Source: Chara braunii
Taxonomy: Eukaryota; Streptophyta; Charophyceae; Charales; Characeae
Direction of reading: 5' to 3'
Assembly: GCA_003427395.1 (NCBI GenBank)
Contig: BFEA01000099.1
Location: forward strand, 3,238,834 to 3,302,833
Length of the DNA: 64,000 bases
Below the pieces are notes generated by a model that did not search any database, was not told the origin of the DNA, and saw only the letters and a program-made list of their open reading frames with translations. The translations under genes were made by a program, and so were the position numbers. Shown here in pieces: positions 9,546-20,239 of the stretch (positions are counted from its first letter, which is position 1; each line of letters opens with the position of its first letter).

Positions 9546-10445
9546 CTGAGATCTCTTGTGCTGTGATCTGGGCCAGTTGATTGCCTCTGCACGTTGTCTC
9601 CCTGAACCACTGCAAGCGCACCTGGCTGCTCCACAAAGAACCTTCTTAAACTAGTTGGCTTTCACCTGCGTTTTCACCCCATGGTACTTGCTGAGTCTGT
9701 CTGTCTCTTCTTTCTGCATTGAGTCTCTTATGTCCAGGTGATAGGAACTCCGTGAATGAGGTCATAGAGCTTTGTTGACCAAACCGACATGGGCTGAGTA
9801 GGGCTAAAGGCTCTGACGACTCGCCTGACCCGTAGGACATGAACCCTCCCAAGGATCGGTACAGACCAGCGGGCTGCTCGGTGTGGCACAGTAGGCCCAA
9901 AAGCCGAGTTGTGGGCTGCACAACAAGTTGTCTAAGTCTTGAGAGGACTTGCTGATCACGTCGTCATGTTTGCGACGTTAAAGAATTTTTGAGGAGTTAT
10001 GGGGGATCGGAGTTATTGGGGATCTCCTTAAATGCCTCCTGATCAGAGCTAAAGTCCTGTAGTGACAACCTAGGAATATGTCTAGACTAACGACCATAGT
10101 TGACAGGGTTCTGAATCAGAGAGAAAGCCAGGTGGGATTGACCGTAGGTGCTGGGCATCTAGGTCTGGACTGTAAAGGACAGTGGTGGCAAAAGCTTCCA
10201 TCGGCCGTGGTAACGTGGCTGGATCAAAGGGTAAGGCTCTGTGGTCCTTAGACAGTTAGTCAGTTAGTCAAGTGAGTAGATGAGGAGTGGGACAGTCATT
10301 GTCGTGCACCCGACACCATGCACGACTACCCTTTGTACGGTCTGTTCGTGGTTCTCCCTCTGGGGAACCCTTTGACATCTCCTTTTCCCCCTGGGGGTCC
10401 GGAACACTTTCACGTGTAGAGTAGACACCAGGGGTATATGGATGG

Positions 10446-10616
10446 ATGAGTTGGTCGCCGTTCCTGATTATGGGGTCACTGAGACCCAGTTAGTCAACCT
10501 GTTTTATCGTTCCATGCCCGAACCCTTGCGCGAGCCCTTCTTTGAGGGGAGTAGAGAGTCTACCATGACCTACGATACCTTGAGTAGGGAAGTGGTAGCA
10601 TGTGAGGCCTAGTCCA
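10446..10616 (+). pseudogene. Ty3/gypsy gag fragment
   Basis: An open frame reads MDELVAVPDYGVTETQLVNL and continues with PEPLREPFF and TYDTLSREVVACEA before a TAG. This resembles the C-terminal part of retrotransposon gag (capsid-like) domains. The frame then shifts, and coding continues at about 10800. Confidence 0.6.
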
Positions 10617-10799
10617 TGTCAGTTTCCACTTTCTGGCACAAGGACTTGGATAAGGGAAAAAAGTGGAAAGACCGTACTATCTTAGGTCAGGTTAAGGATA
10701 AGGATCACCTGATGAGGGTGGTATGGAAGAGGTCTCATATGATCAGATAGAATGGAGCCTCGAAGAGGATGATGGTAGTGTAGGTTAGGGGAAGACGTA

Positions 10800-11178
10800 T
10801 GCTGCTCTCGCGGCTGAAGGGAGGCCGCAAGGAAAAGGGAGAGGCAAGGGCCAAGGGGGCCGGGCCTCTGGTGGTCGTGCACAGAGCGATCAGGGGGTTG
10901 GTGGTAGAGGAGGTCGTCAAGCGCGAGGTAGGGGTCAAGGTCCCCCGCAAAACCGCTCTAGTTCTAATCGGTCACCTTATAGGAGAGGTGGATGGCACCC
11001 TGGTCTGCCACAGGGCAAACCTTGGGAAGATTTTGGCCTAGAACAAACAATTTGGCATAGGAGGATCGATCAGGATCAGTGCATTTATTGCGGTGATCCT
11101 GGTCATATGATTAAATACTTCCCTAAGTGCAGAGAGGCCCGATTTGCTGCACAGACAGCAAAAGGCAACCACCGGTAG
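10800..11178 (+). pseudogene. Ty3/gypsy gag C-terminus with damaged zinc knuckle
   Basis: A Gly/Arg/Gln-rich stretch is followed by QTIWHRRIDQDQCIYCGDPG and HMIKYFPKC. This is a CCHC nucleocapsid knuckle in which the last cysteine of the CX2CX4HX4C pattern is tyrosine (TAC instead of TGC). The frame ends shortly after at a TAG near 11176. It belongs to the same decayed element as the protease frame downstream. Confidence 0.72.
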
Positions 11179-11354
11179 GGGTCACAACTGCCCCCATCTC
11201 TACACCATGTGGAGAAGAGTGTGCGCACCACATAGAAACTCCCAAACCACATATGTCTATGGTAGAGGTTGTTGGCCAGTGCCTAGATAGTTGCCTTGAG
11301 ACTGCTTGTGTTAGAGTCTCTCTAGGCACTTCCCTCACAGACATAGCAGAATAA

Positions 11355-11993
11355 TTGAAGAAAAGGATGCCTACCAGGGCCAAGATGAAGAAGGGACAAC
11401 TAGTCTTAGTGGATGTAGAGATTTTTAGAGGCAGAGTAGGGGCCCTTATAGATAGTGGGGCTACACACAACTTTGCTAGTAGAAAGTCGCTGCAGAAGTT
11501 GAAGCTGGTTTTAAAGGTCCAAAAGTTGAAAAACCGTGTAGTTAGTATCCTCGCAGACAATCGCACTATGCGAGTTGAGGATTACGTAGAGGGAGTCCAG
11601 GCGTACTTTCGCCTAGTAAAGGATGAGAAGGTGGAGAAAGTCCTCCATTCCCTGACTCTCCTCGTAGATGACAGCCTCCCCTTCAATATGGTCATAGAAA
11701 TGGACTGGGGAGAGGCAGCAGGAACCACACTCCACCTGAAAGAGCACGGGTGTAGGCTCCCTAGTCCAACAGGCGAAGTAAAGGCGACTCGTCTGTTTCA
11801 TGTGTTAGGGGTAGACAACTCTTTGGCACATTGCTGCCTCAGTGCTCCCGCGTTCGCGGGATTGGTGAGGAGGGAACAATTGGAAGAACATGTATTTCTA
11901 GCCTATTTTAGGACGATCACTGAGTATAAGGAAGAGAGACCCATAGACCCTGCTATTGCCAAGCTGCTGGAGGAGTTTACAGACTTAGCCTAA
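11355..11993 (+). pseudogene. Ty3/gypsy aspartic protease (retropepsin) region
   Basis: A 212-codon frame contains the retropepsin active site LIDSGATHNF at about residues 35-44 and a C-terminal LPFNMVIEMDW block typical of plant gypsy pol. The frame stops at 11991 (TAG-free read to TAA at 11991-11993) instead of running into RT. RT continues immediately downstream in another frame. Dead by frameshift relative to an intact pol. Confidence 0.82.
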
Positions 11994-12330
11994 GCCGTCA
12001 ACAGGAGTAGTACCGCGACCAATCCAGCATCGCATAGAGATAGAGTCTGGCATTAGGCCTCCTAAGGGTGTTGTGTACACAATGTCCCCAAGGGAGTTAG
12101 AGGAGTTGCATACGCAATTGGACGGGCTCCTTGAAAAGGGTTGGATTAGGCCCAGTTCGTCTCCATTCGAGCACCTGTTCTTTTTGTCCCGAAGAAGGAG
12201 GTCGAGTTGCGCATATGCATAGACTATAGAGGTCTTAATGCGATTACTGTGAAGAATGCTGAACCACTGCCCCGTATAGATGACTTGTTGGATCGGGTGC
12301 ATGGCTGCAAATATTTCTCGAAAATAGACT
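11994..12330 (+). pseudogene. Ty3/gypsy reverse transcriptase, 5' part only
   Basis: Translated across frames, the segment shows [40 protein letters not shown], 'VPKK', '[20 protein letters not shown]' and 'KYFSKIDF'. These are the N-terminal RT blocks of chromovirus-type gypsy elements. Homology ends exactly at the T-run (12331) that is the poly-A tail of a minus-strand LINE. The catalytic YxDD part is absent from the window. Confidence 0.8.
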
Positions 12331-12354
12331 TTTTTTTTTTTTTTTTGTAAACGC

Positions 12355-12485
12355 ACCCGTTCGTGCTAGTGGTGCTGGTAAGAGCAGACACCGCTAGCAC
12401 ATGGGGAGGGCTCCATCTATTGGTGGGGAGTAGCACCTGCTGGAAACCGGGTCCAGCGTCCCTTACATAGACAGAGTTCAAATCA
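12355..12485 (-). promoter_or_regulatory. LINE 3' UTR with consecutive hairpins
   Basis: On the minus strand the order is AAGGGAC, hairpin 1 (GCTGGA, 7-nt loop, TCCAGC), a small CTCC...GGAG stem, then hairpin 3 (12-bp arms at 12400-12389 and 12374-12363, 11 of 12 paired, 14-nt loop), then the poly-A. The same order is found in other LINE tails in this window. A role in recognition by the LINE reverse transcriptase is inferred from known stringent-type LINEs. Confidence 0.7.
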
Positions 12486-13281
12486 CATTGAATCGCATCA
12501 GGAAAAAAAGTGTGGTACATTCATGCCAGCATTGATTACCCTGGGGCCCAGGAGATTGACTGAGCAGGAGGTTGGGAGGGGGGAACCTCTTCACCCTGAA
12601 CCTGGTGTCAGATATCTGCTATCCCATCCTAGTTCCTCCCACTCCCTGCCTTTGAAGTACAATGCTGCTGGCCCCCTTTTTGTGTTTTTTACATAATCAG
12701 ATGAAGTGGGTCTAGCGTCCCGCCCTGATCTGTCCTTCGACAAGAAAAACGTGGCTTCTGTTCCCCAACCAATCCACACCCACAACTTTTTCTCATCCGG
12801 CAGATGTCATAACCAACCTGCATTTGACAACAATAAGCCATCCTCTCTTGCCCCTGCCGTATGAGGTTACCCGTCCTACCCTGTATTGCCCGTTCAGTCT
12901 ACTCCATACCATTGCATGTCCATCATCGCCAGCTGCTGTGGTGGGAAGGGGTTGGGAAATTTTGTGGCGGGTCACAGTGGGGTCGCCTGACCCATAGTAG
13001 TCCAATCTTTGAACCAGATATGGTAGTCCTTCCTGAATTCCTCATGGTTGCCTTCCTGGGCAGGCTTGCCCTCCCTCGAACAGATGCGGTGCAGCCCCCA
13101 CTTTCACTGCCCAACCAGTCTCTAGAAAATTGGTGGATTGCTTTTGTTACATCCTTTGCTGAATGATATGAATCAAGTCGGATTTTAGTTTTTTGCCAGT
13201 GGACCAGGAGTTCATGTTGAATGTATTGCCTTATCATATCTGTTGACTCTTCCCCAATTATGCGGATCCCTTCCATAGCAT

Positions 13282-13773
13282 CTATGCAATGTTTCCTCTA
13301 GAGGCCCAGAGGGTCGACACGACCGCTCTCCTTCCTAACACGAACATATTGTTTTCAAAGGTATTGTCAGTGGGGGAGGACCATGCCTCGCATAATATGG
13401 CCCCCCAATTCCATGGCCATCGAGATTCAATGCCCAATAGGGTCCAGATTCTATCCCACCACCGCCATGTGAGAACAGCCCCTGGGCACTGCATGAAGAC
13501 GTGCTCTATGGTTTCAGGATTCTGCCGGGGGGGGGGAAAGGCAGTGTGGCATGACTTGCACCACGGTAATGCCTGCCCCGTTTGTTCCAGGTATGTGCGA
13601 TCTATCAACCAGTTATTGGTGGACAGGCAGCGGTGTTCTATCTGCCATGAGAGAGAGGCCATCTTAGCAGGCCTAGACCTTGTGGCGGTGAACCACCGGA
13701 TCGAGCGTATTGCCTCAATCCCTACATTCAAGTGAGATCTCCATCGGGCCTTTACTATTTCTTTTATGTTCAC
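13282..13773 (-). pseudogene. LINE ORF2 C-terminal region (zf-RVT)
   Basis: The frame contains QIEHRCLSTNNWLIDRTYLE, CKSCHTAF and ETIEHVFMQCPGAVLTWRWW. The C-x2-C ... H-x4-C spacing is that of the zinc-binding motif found after RT in plant LINEs. It continues at 12923-13276 with a tail (FSRDWLGSESGG) that matches NQDWLGGEQGG in the LINE at 23.7-26.9 kb. Confidence 0.8.
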
Positions 13774-13779
13774 CTTTGG

Positions 13780-15101
13780 TCATAGTAAGCGATACGTGGC
13801 CTTCACCGAGAGGGTGTGCAGTTTTGGGATCGTTCCTGACCTGGATTTTCGCATGGGGATCCACTGCCATTCGTCGGGGTCAAAGGGTAGCTCCATCACG
13901 GGGGTGTTTGACTGATATGCAATCCAAACATCCGTATCCCGTAGCACACGTATCGTGTGGAGGTCTGCTGTTCTCCACCATCTAATTACATCTGGGCGGC
14001 ACCGTGTGAGTTTATTTTCCTTGTCCAGGTGGAAGAGGTTTACCAATGTTTCGTCTGTTCTTACCTCCACCACATTGCCTACACTCTCCGGATCCCCCGG
14101 GGCAGCTACCCAGTCTCCTTCCATTAGTCGTGGCCCTCTGCGCAGGATGCGCACCCAGTCCAGGGGGACTGCAAAGGTCAACAATTCGATGTTCTCCTCA
14201 ATCTTGTGGCAGTGCTTTAGTATGTTTCTCAGTTGTGGCCCCGTTTTCCAGTCTCCCACTTCTGTGTCCCATATGTCTTTTATTCGGATTATGCCTTTTT
14301 TGACCCAACTATTCCACGGAGTGTCCGAGCTGCGATACACCCTACAGTGTCGATCCGTTATCCTCCTATTCTCGAACAGAGGCTGCCGCATCACCTCCTC
14401 CCAGTTGGTTGGTGGGGGATAGTCAGGTAGGGGGAGTTGGCGCCGAAGCGGGTCTAGAAGTCGTCTCTGACCAGATCCGAACGGGCTGTGTCTCGAGGTG
14501 AGTCTCGCTCTATACGAGGGCTCCGTGGCACATACCAAAAGCGGTCCTCCACCCATGTCAAAGGCCTTACTCCGCGAGGTGCCTACGGGGCAAGTCTGGC
14601 TATTTGTTCCAGCGCCAGGGGCTGCCATGGGAGGTGCTTAGTAAAAAGTAATGTCCTAACCGATTGGACAGTTAATGCTGTGATCTGGGTATCCGGGTCT
14701 AGAATCCCCAGGCCCCCTTTGTCCTTGGGTTGGATCACCGATGACCAAGCTACCCTGTTAATAACATTCAAAAGATCGCCATTACCTCTCCATAGCAGGG
14801 CCGTCAATTGTCGTTTTAACGATCGGACAACCTCTTTGCTGAGAGTCCAAATTGGAGATTTATACCACAAGGCCGTTAACACTACACTATTGATCGCAAG
14901 CGCTCTGCCGATAAGGGAGGTGTGTCGGTCGTTCTCGTTGGCTAATGTTTCTAGAGCCGGCTTAAGGATCCACTCATCATTCGATGCAGGCTTGCCTAAT
15001 GCCGTCAATTTAATTCTGAGCACTTGACCGAAGCCGTGTCCGGGAGCCATTTGACCGGTGGTAGCTCCGGCGGGCGCACCCCTTGATGGTGGATCCACCA
15101 C
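13780..15101 (-). pseudogene. LINE ORF2 RT C-terminal/connection region
   Basis: Two overlapping frames (15101-14583 and 14628-13780) together give SAVIWYKSPIWTLSKE-like sequence, NRVAWSSVIQPKDKGGLGIL and a long region matching the plus-strand LINE (ALLWRGNGDLLNV versus AFLWRRNHKCVNV). A frameshift separates the two halves near 14600. Confidence 0.8.
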
Positions 15102-15825
15102 CCCAATGTCTTGTTTCCCCAGTTAACAACCATGTCTGAGACTGCTGTAAATCGGTCAAATAAATTCTTGATCTCTTCCATGTTTGCTGTCGTGGCATCT
15201 ATCATAATGGTCAAGTCATCTGCAAACATCGAGCAAACTGGAATCTCGTCCTTCGGAATAGCGGAGATCTGCAACCTCCTCAGGTCCTTATTGGCGCGGA
15301 GGTTTGCTGCCAGCGCTTCCATTACTATGATGAAGAGGAAGGGTGCCAAAGGGTCCCCTTGGCGAACCGAGCGTTGCAGCGGAAATGTCGGTGCTATCCT
15401 GCCATTGACTTGGACACACGTAGTGGCGTTGTAGTGTAGTATTTCAGTCCAACGGCGAAATACTGGTCTAGAATTCATTTTTTCCATACATTTGTCTAAG
15501 AATAGTCAGTCGACGTGGTCATACGTTTTTCAAAGCTAATGAAGACTACGCCCGCATTCTTTTTGTCTTGCCTTGTTAATTTAAGAAGTTCATCGACTAG
15601 TAGGATGTTATCTTGAATCCTGCGTCCTTTGACAAAACCGGTCTGCGTTGGGTGAATAATATCGTCCAGGATGATGGGTCGATTATTTGCTTTATTCATA
15701 TCAATTATATTTGTTGAGAATCTGCTATTGGGCTCGCTATTCTTGTTCTTACTTTTCGAATTTGGGGCATTATTGAAGTCTCCCCAAACCAAAATAAAAG
15801 CTGCATGTCCGATTAAGAAAGACAC
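15005..15825 (-). pseudogene. LINE ORF2 endonuclease remnant and RT catalytic core
   Basis: 15825-15496 encodes ILVWGDFNN, the GDFN signature of apurinic-type LINE endonucleases. After only about 35 residues comes HPTQTGFVKGRRIQDNILL, an RT N-terminal block. About 300 intervening residues expected in a LINE ORF2 are missing, so an internal deletion is inferred. After a frameshift, 15487-15005 has RQGDPLAPFLF and the catalytic SMFADDLTIMID (F/YxDD). The FIDFEKAYDHVD block is disrupted at the frameshift. Confidence 0.82.
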
Positions 15826-15829
15826 CTCT

Positions 15830-16240
15830 TTTTCAGGTGCCTTATATTAAAAAAAAAACAAAAAAAAAGAAGCAAGCCATGACAGCCTCGCCTAATCGGC
15901 GGAATGACTGAATAGCGGGCAACCTTGTATTTATTTATTTATTTAATGTTGTATTAAATTATATTAATTGCATTACCTATGTTGCTATTCACTCGACTCA
16001 CTGATGCAGGAAACCGCAAATAAAGAAATATTGTATTTTATTAATTGCATTACCTATATCATTAATTTTCAGCTTCACGTTACCGCCCCCCAATACTGAA
16101 AAGTTTATTTGGGAATATGTTTTTTCATTTTATTTTATTTTTTGCCCTGTTTTATTTTTGGTCAAGGTCTGCGTGTGCCAAGTTTTGTTATAATGACCCT
16201 GGACGAACCCTGAAAATATACGGCTCTGTTAACCACTTCT
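15830..16240. other. Gene-less AT-rich stretch
   Basis: Two plus-strand A-runs at 15849-15870 could be the tail of another retroelement. 'attgcattacctat' is repeated at about 15969 and 16043. Nothing else is recognised. Confidence 0.45.
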
Positions 16241-16241
16241 C

Positions 16242-16690
16242 CTACTCTCCACATGTGGAAACGAGACTGAATCCTCCCCTAGAACCTGTCAAGATTAAAA
16301 GAGAGATTGTTTTTTTCTATTTTTTCGTTTGTGCATGTGGAGAGTCGTGGAGGGACGCCCAACGAATCTTTTTTATTTGCCCCCACTCCACTACTCTCCA
16401 AATGTGAAAAATGAGATTGAATCCTCTCCTATAATTTGTTTTTCCTGTCTCTGCATATGAGAAGTCGTGAAGGGACGCCCAACGAATATTTTTTATTTTC
16501 TCCCACTCCACTACTCTCCAAATGTGAAAAACGAGATTGAATTTTCTCCTATGATTTGCTTTCCCCGTCTCTTCATGTGAGAAGTCGTAGAGCGAACCCC
16601 AAAGAACCTTTCTCCATTTGCCATCGCTCCACTGCTCTCCAAATGTGCAAAGTGACACTGAATCGTCCTCTAGATTATTGAAAGATATTT
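16242..16690. repeat. ~120-bp tandem repeat, four copies
   Basis: Units begin at about 16242, 16391, 16511 and 16632, each with 'ctactctccaaatgtg', 'gagattgaatc', 'agaagtcgt' and 'gacgcccaacgaat' (pieces). The central period is 120 bp, exactly 40 codons, so a 161-codon minus-strand frame (16802-16317) stays open with repeated FHIWRVVEW blocks. In unit 1 CTCTCCACATG pairs perfectly with CATGTGGAGAG. I favour noncoding repeat over gene. Confidence 0.7.
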
Positions 16691-16928
16691 TGTTATTAGC
16701 TTTTGTCGTTTGTGAATGTATAATAACGGAGCAATGCCCAGCTAAAGTATTCCTCCTGCTAGACGTTAAGGGAGGGCTAATGACAAGGGCACATAATACC
16801 ATCTTTTCCTTCTTTTAGTTTTTTTTGTTTGTAGAAGAATCTCGACAGTTTCCAATATGACCCTTCCTGTGACAAATGGGAAACAGTCAATGCTCAATGG
16901 TTTTCATACAACCCTTTCAAGAAATATA

Positions 16929-17124
16929 GGGGAAACTACGACAGAGTCACATAAATGAGTTACAATTTGCACTACGAACCAAGATACAGTTTCAAATTAC
17001 AGATCGGAAAATGTATACAACCTAACTTTTTGGCCAGGTAGGGTGCTCGAAGTGCAATTGCAAACTGTATCTTACCTCGTAGTGCAATTTTTCACTCCTT
17101 TTTGTGAATCTAATGTCGTTACCC
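16929..17124. mobile_element. Palindromic MITE, GGG-terminated
   Basis: Long inverted arms: 'gcactacgaaccaagatacagttt' (16969-16993) pairs with the block at 17061-17086 (two internal mismatches). Similarity continues outward through 'gagtcacataaatgagt'/'actcctttttgtgaatc' to ends GGG..ACGACA / TGTCGTTACCC. Flanks are weakly alike (aagaaatata/aaagaatgta), which would suit a 9-10-bp duplication of a Mutator-like MITE, but this is uncertain. Confidence 0.6.
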
Positions 17125-17129
17125 AAAGA

Positions 17130-17685
17130 ATGTATGTGACTGGAATTCTGATCATTAGTCTTAGGGAATACATAACTGGAAGCAAGAAAATGACTGCCAT
17201 GTTTTGTTCCAGCTACTTTGCGGAGGTCCACCATAAGGGGCGTTACCGGTGTCAGCGAATGAATATCACCTACCGGCCTGTAAAGATTGGTTCACAATTT
17301 TTTATTGTCCCACCCATTGCGGCCTTAACAATTTTTTGCGCATAGAGGGATCTAAGTTCGAAGAAAAGTTACTCGAAAGTGGTTTAATGTGCTTATTGAG
17401 GAAGCAATTCAAGAAAATAGCCACCCTTACATCAGTGTTGCGGTGTAGCTCCCTTGCCTTCAACATATTGTCAGCCATGCAAATCCAGTCTGTGCCCGGG
17501 CCAATATCAGCGACCTTCCCAAAAAACCTGGTTTTGAAGGTATTATTTTTCCTGCCCCCCCTTTGGTTTCTATAAAAACTCCCTGGCTACACCCTCGATC
17601 GCCTTCAGCATGTCCTTTGAGAACTTTCTTATTGCGACCACATACCATAGGAGCACAAAAACCGACGCCCTTTCAACTAGTGATT
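17130..17685. other. Unassigned stretch with a short minus-strand frame
   Basis: On the minus strand between about 17475 and 17300 an open reading of about 55 codons begins ADNMLKARELHRNTDVRVAI. No family is recognised. A plus-strand frame overlaps it. Codon evidence is too short to call a gene. Confidence 0.3.
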
Positions 17686-17687
17686 GA

Positions 17688-17900
17688 CCCATTAGCTTAG
17701 TGGGTAGCGCACCGATAAAAAATGCACATTGTGCATGAGGGTGTGGGTTCAAGTCCCCGCGCCCTTGCACATGGACACCGGTGGGCGTTAACTTACGCAC
17801 AACGGTTTTCGCATAGCGAATGCTCGGAGCCCATTTTTTTTGGTGCCTGCATTGTAAGATGCATATTGTGGGTTCGAGACTGCCTGCGCTCAGATGGATT
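17688..17900 (+). mobile_element. Second tRNA-like (Pol III) sequence, SINE-like or tRNA pseudogene
   Basis: Contains ttagcttagtgggtagcgc (A-box type) and gtgggttcaagtccccgcg (B-box type), but the region between is too long and unpaired for an anticodon arm. A second B-box half, gtgggttcgagactgcc, follows at about 17868. It differs in sequence from the SINE family at 3.8-8.9 kb. Confidence 0.55.
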
Positions 17901-18377
17901 GTTTGTGGCGCATGCTACAAGTAGGCTTAGTAGCTTGAATTGCGCCCTCTCTTAGAAGGTCCTCTTCGATTGAACCCCAATGCATTCGCATCTTAGGACG
18001 GGGTATCCCTTATGGGGGACGGTTGTGGGGGATGGTGCATCAAATTGTGTAGGTTGTTATATGGGGGTTTTGGATTTTCCTGTACTTGTCAGATTGTCAT
18101 GACTCAACACATGGAATTGTCTTGGTTGTCTGGTTGACTATTGTCCTAGTCATACCGATAGACCATCTGTCAGAATTTGAGTCGGAGGTGAGGTACGTAT
18201 AAGAGTTTTATACGGCGACCTTATGACTCGCTCATGGTACACTCATTGTAATTGGGGGGGTTCATTGGGCATCTGGATATCGTAAAGGTCTTTCGTTTCG
18301 GTTCGATGCCCTTCTTTGAGTGCTTGGGTGATGCAAGCGTTGATAGCCTCAGTTGGTTGCTCAGGGCCCTGTCCATA
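17900..18377. other. Gene-less stretch
   Basis: No gene recognised. It lies just beyond the 3' LTR end of the minus-strand gypsy remnant. Confidence 0.4.
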
Positions 18378-19695
18378 TGTTACATGCCGAGTTGGGCGAT
18401 GTATGTATAAACCGAGGATCCGCAATGTGATAAAAAAGACTGAATGGACAATGCAGTGCAAGTGGAATCTCAACAAGCAATGTGCATTCTGATAAATACA
18501 AAATGGTGCTTTATAGTGCAAGGAAGACTTAGATACAAATCCTGACCTGACCGGGACTGACCTCTACCACGTAGTGTAAGACAACGCAGTAGAATGTTGG
18601 AATACCAATGACTAGCCCAATCAACGATTCAATGTTGCATCGAAGACCAAACATACATCATGCTCATCACAAGGTGTGAAGGGGCTTGGCGCTGTACATA
18701 GGAAGGAAGCGCCAGGTCCAGACATACACAGACGAAGAGAACGAGATCAGATGAAGAAGAGGAAGGGGGAGATGGGAAAGTTGTCAACACCGAGTCTCGT
18801 TACAAGTCCCAAATAATCCCTCTTCAAAACGTCTGAAGTCCAATGTCGAGTATGGATCCAAATGTCACCAAACTCTCTCTCTCTCCCTCGTAGTCTGCTG
18901 AAGAAGTGAAGTCGGATAGCAAGAGGGTGAGAAGGAGATGGTGGACTGAGAAGAGGAAGAAGAAGAACTCTCTCTCTCATGTGCCAGGTACTAACCTGTG
19001 AAGATGGCGCTGTGCTGCAGGTACCTCGAAGACGAAACTAGAGCAATGGCGCTGCAGGTAAGTCTCTCTGGCCTCCGCCCAATCTCTCTCTCTATAGTAC
19101 TACTCTAGCTGCTATGACACCCAACGCTGAAGACTACAGCTAACACTACTAGTGCCCAGCGCTGAAGACTAATGCTAACGCTACTACTACTTTTGCAACG
19201 CTCCTCCACATTGTTGTTGGCGAATCCTGAAGACTACCTCCTGCCTCCTGAACTGCACGTGAAGTGTCTGGGAAGTACCTAGGAACTACATGCATGCCTG
19301 CAGGGCGGGCCAGTCCTATGTAGTGCTCGCCCGTCCAGGAGGTTGCTCTTGCCAACGCCGAAACGTGCCAGACTCGGGCGTTGAAGCTCAACGAGGGGTT
19401 GTCTTGAAAACAGGCCCGAAATGGCCTGTGCTAACCCTGGTTTGTTGCCTGAGTTTCAGGGCAGGTCGAACTGATGAGGGCCCGAAAATGACCCTCAGTT
19501 TCAGGCTGAAAACGCTGATGCTCGGAAAGACCCCGATTTACCCTGAAACGACACATGGCCTGTAGACCCTTGTTTTCAGGCTTTCAGGTTGAAACGACAC
19601 AGGGCCTGTAGGCCCTTGTTTTCAGGCTTTTGGCCTGAAAACGTCACAAACCTGGAAATGGCCCGTTCAGCCTGTTGCAGGCGCAGCATGTAACA
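18378..19695 (-). mobile_element. 3' LTR of a Ty3/gypsy element
   Basis: On the minus strand the LTR starts TGTTACATGC (19695-19686) and ends GCATGTAACA (18387-18378), a perfect 10-bp terminal inverted repeat with TG..CA ends. It is preceded by a G-rich polypurine tract and by gypsy pol C-terminal coding sequence. The same 1.3-1.4-kb sequence recurs in plus orientation at 44251-45684. Internal features shared by both include repeated 'cctgaaa..ggcct' phrases and a CT-rich patch. Confidence 0.82.
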
Positions 19696-19710
19696 CCCCC
19701 CCCTCCTTAT
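19696..19710 (-). other. Polypurine tract
   Basis: Minus strand AAGGAGGGGGGGG lies immediately upstream of the LTR start. This is the expected position of the plus-strand primer for LTR retrotransposon replication. Confidence 0.7.
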
Positions 19711-19799
19711 GAAGTCAACCCGGGTCGAGGGCGAAGCTGACGATCTGAAGGTGGAACCTAGACGCGGGTGCGACGTGGAGCCGAAGATACCGACTTGCC

Positions 19800-20235
19800 T
19801 TGCATTTAGTGTTCGTAGCGTTTGAGAACATTCGGAGCTATTGCTTGGAGTTCCGCACGGGTTAACCAGCGGTTAGCTTTGTGAGTGCAGTACGCAAAAT
19901 GTACCAAGTACTCGGTTGGCCTATTGTCATAGCGTCGCTGGGAGATGATGTCGCCGACCTCCTGAAAATCGTCCATAGAGGGTGGGTCTTGCGTTGCGAA
20001 CGTCGCCCGAGAAAATCGTCATGTTCCGCTGGCGTGTAAAGAGCTAACCTGAAGCAATGAAAGACAAGGTAGACCGGCAAGTGGGCGGACACTTGAATAG
20101 TGAAGGAAGGTCCCTCGGGTGCATCCCCAACGGGTGCCACGATCGGCTAGGGCCACGACTTGACTTTCACTCAACATTTTAGGCGTCATTGCGGGGCCCT
20201 CAGAAGATTTAAAGCACCAAGACCCTTCCTTCTCC
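19800..20235 (-). pseudogene. Gypsy pol C-terminus with chromodomain-like end
   Basis: Two minus-strand frames give FTIQVSAHLPVYLVFHCFRLAL (integrase C-terminal 'VFHVS.L' block, here given in parts: HLPVYLVFHCFRLAL) followed, after a frameshift, by EVGDIISQRRYDN, RPTEYLVHFAYC and NRWLTRAELQAIAPNVLKRY. The last part has the YLV.F..... W pattern of retroelement chromodomains. RT and integrase cores are absent from the region beyond 20240, so the element is 5'-truncated or too decayed to see. Confidence 0.68.
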
Positions 20236-20239
20236 TTCC

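Larger units (their letters stand above)
12331..15825 (-). mobile_element. LINE (non-LTR retrotransposon) inserted in gypsy RT
   Basis: Minus-strand element with 3' poly-A at 12346-12331, a structured 3' UTR (about 12347-12480) and a decayed ORF2 up to 15825. ORF2 parts run in order: an endonuclease-like GDFN motif, RT, a thumb/connection region, a zf-RVT-like Cys/His region and a C-terminal tail. Several frameshifts break ORF2. A related plus-strand copy lies at 23681-26858. The 5' end is not defined; no clear target-site duplication was found. Confidence 0.85.

Noticed and set aside
17688-17775. Possible functional tRNA
   Set aside because: A and B boxes exist but the anticodon region and T stem do not pair correctly; annotated as tRNA-like only.
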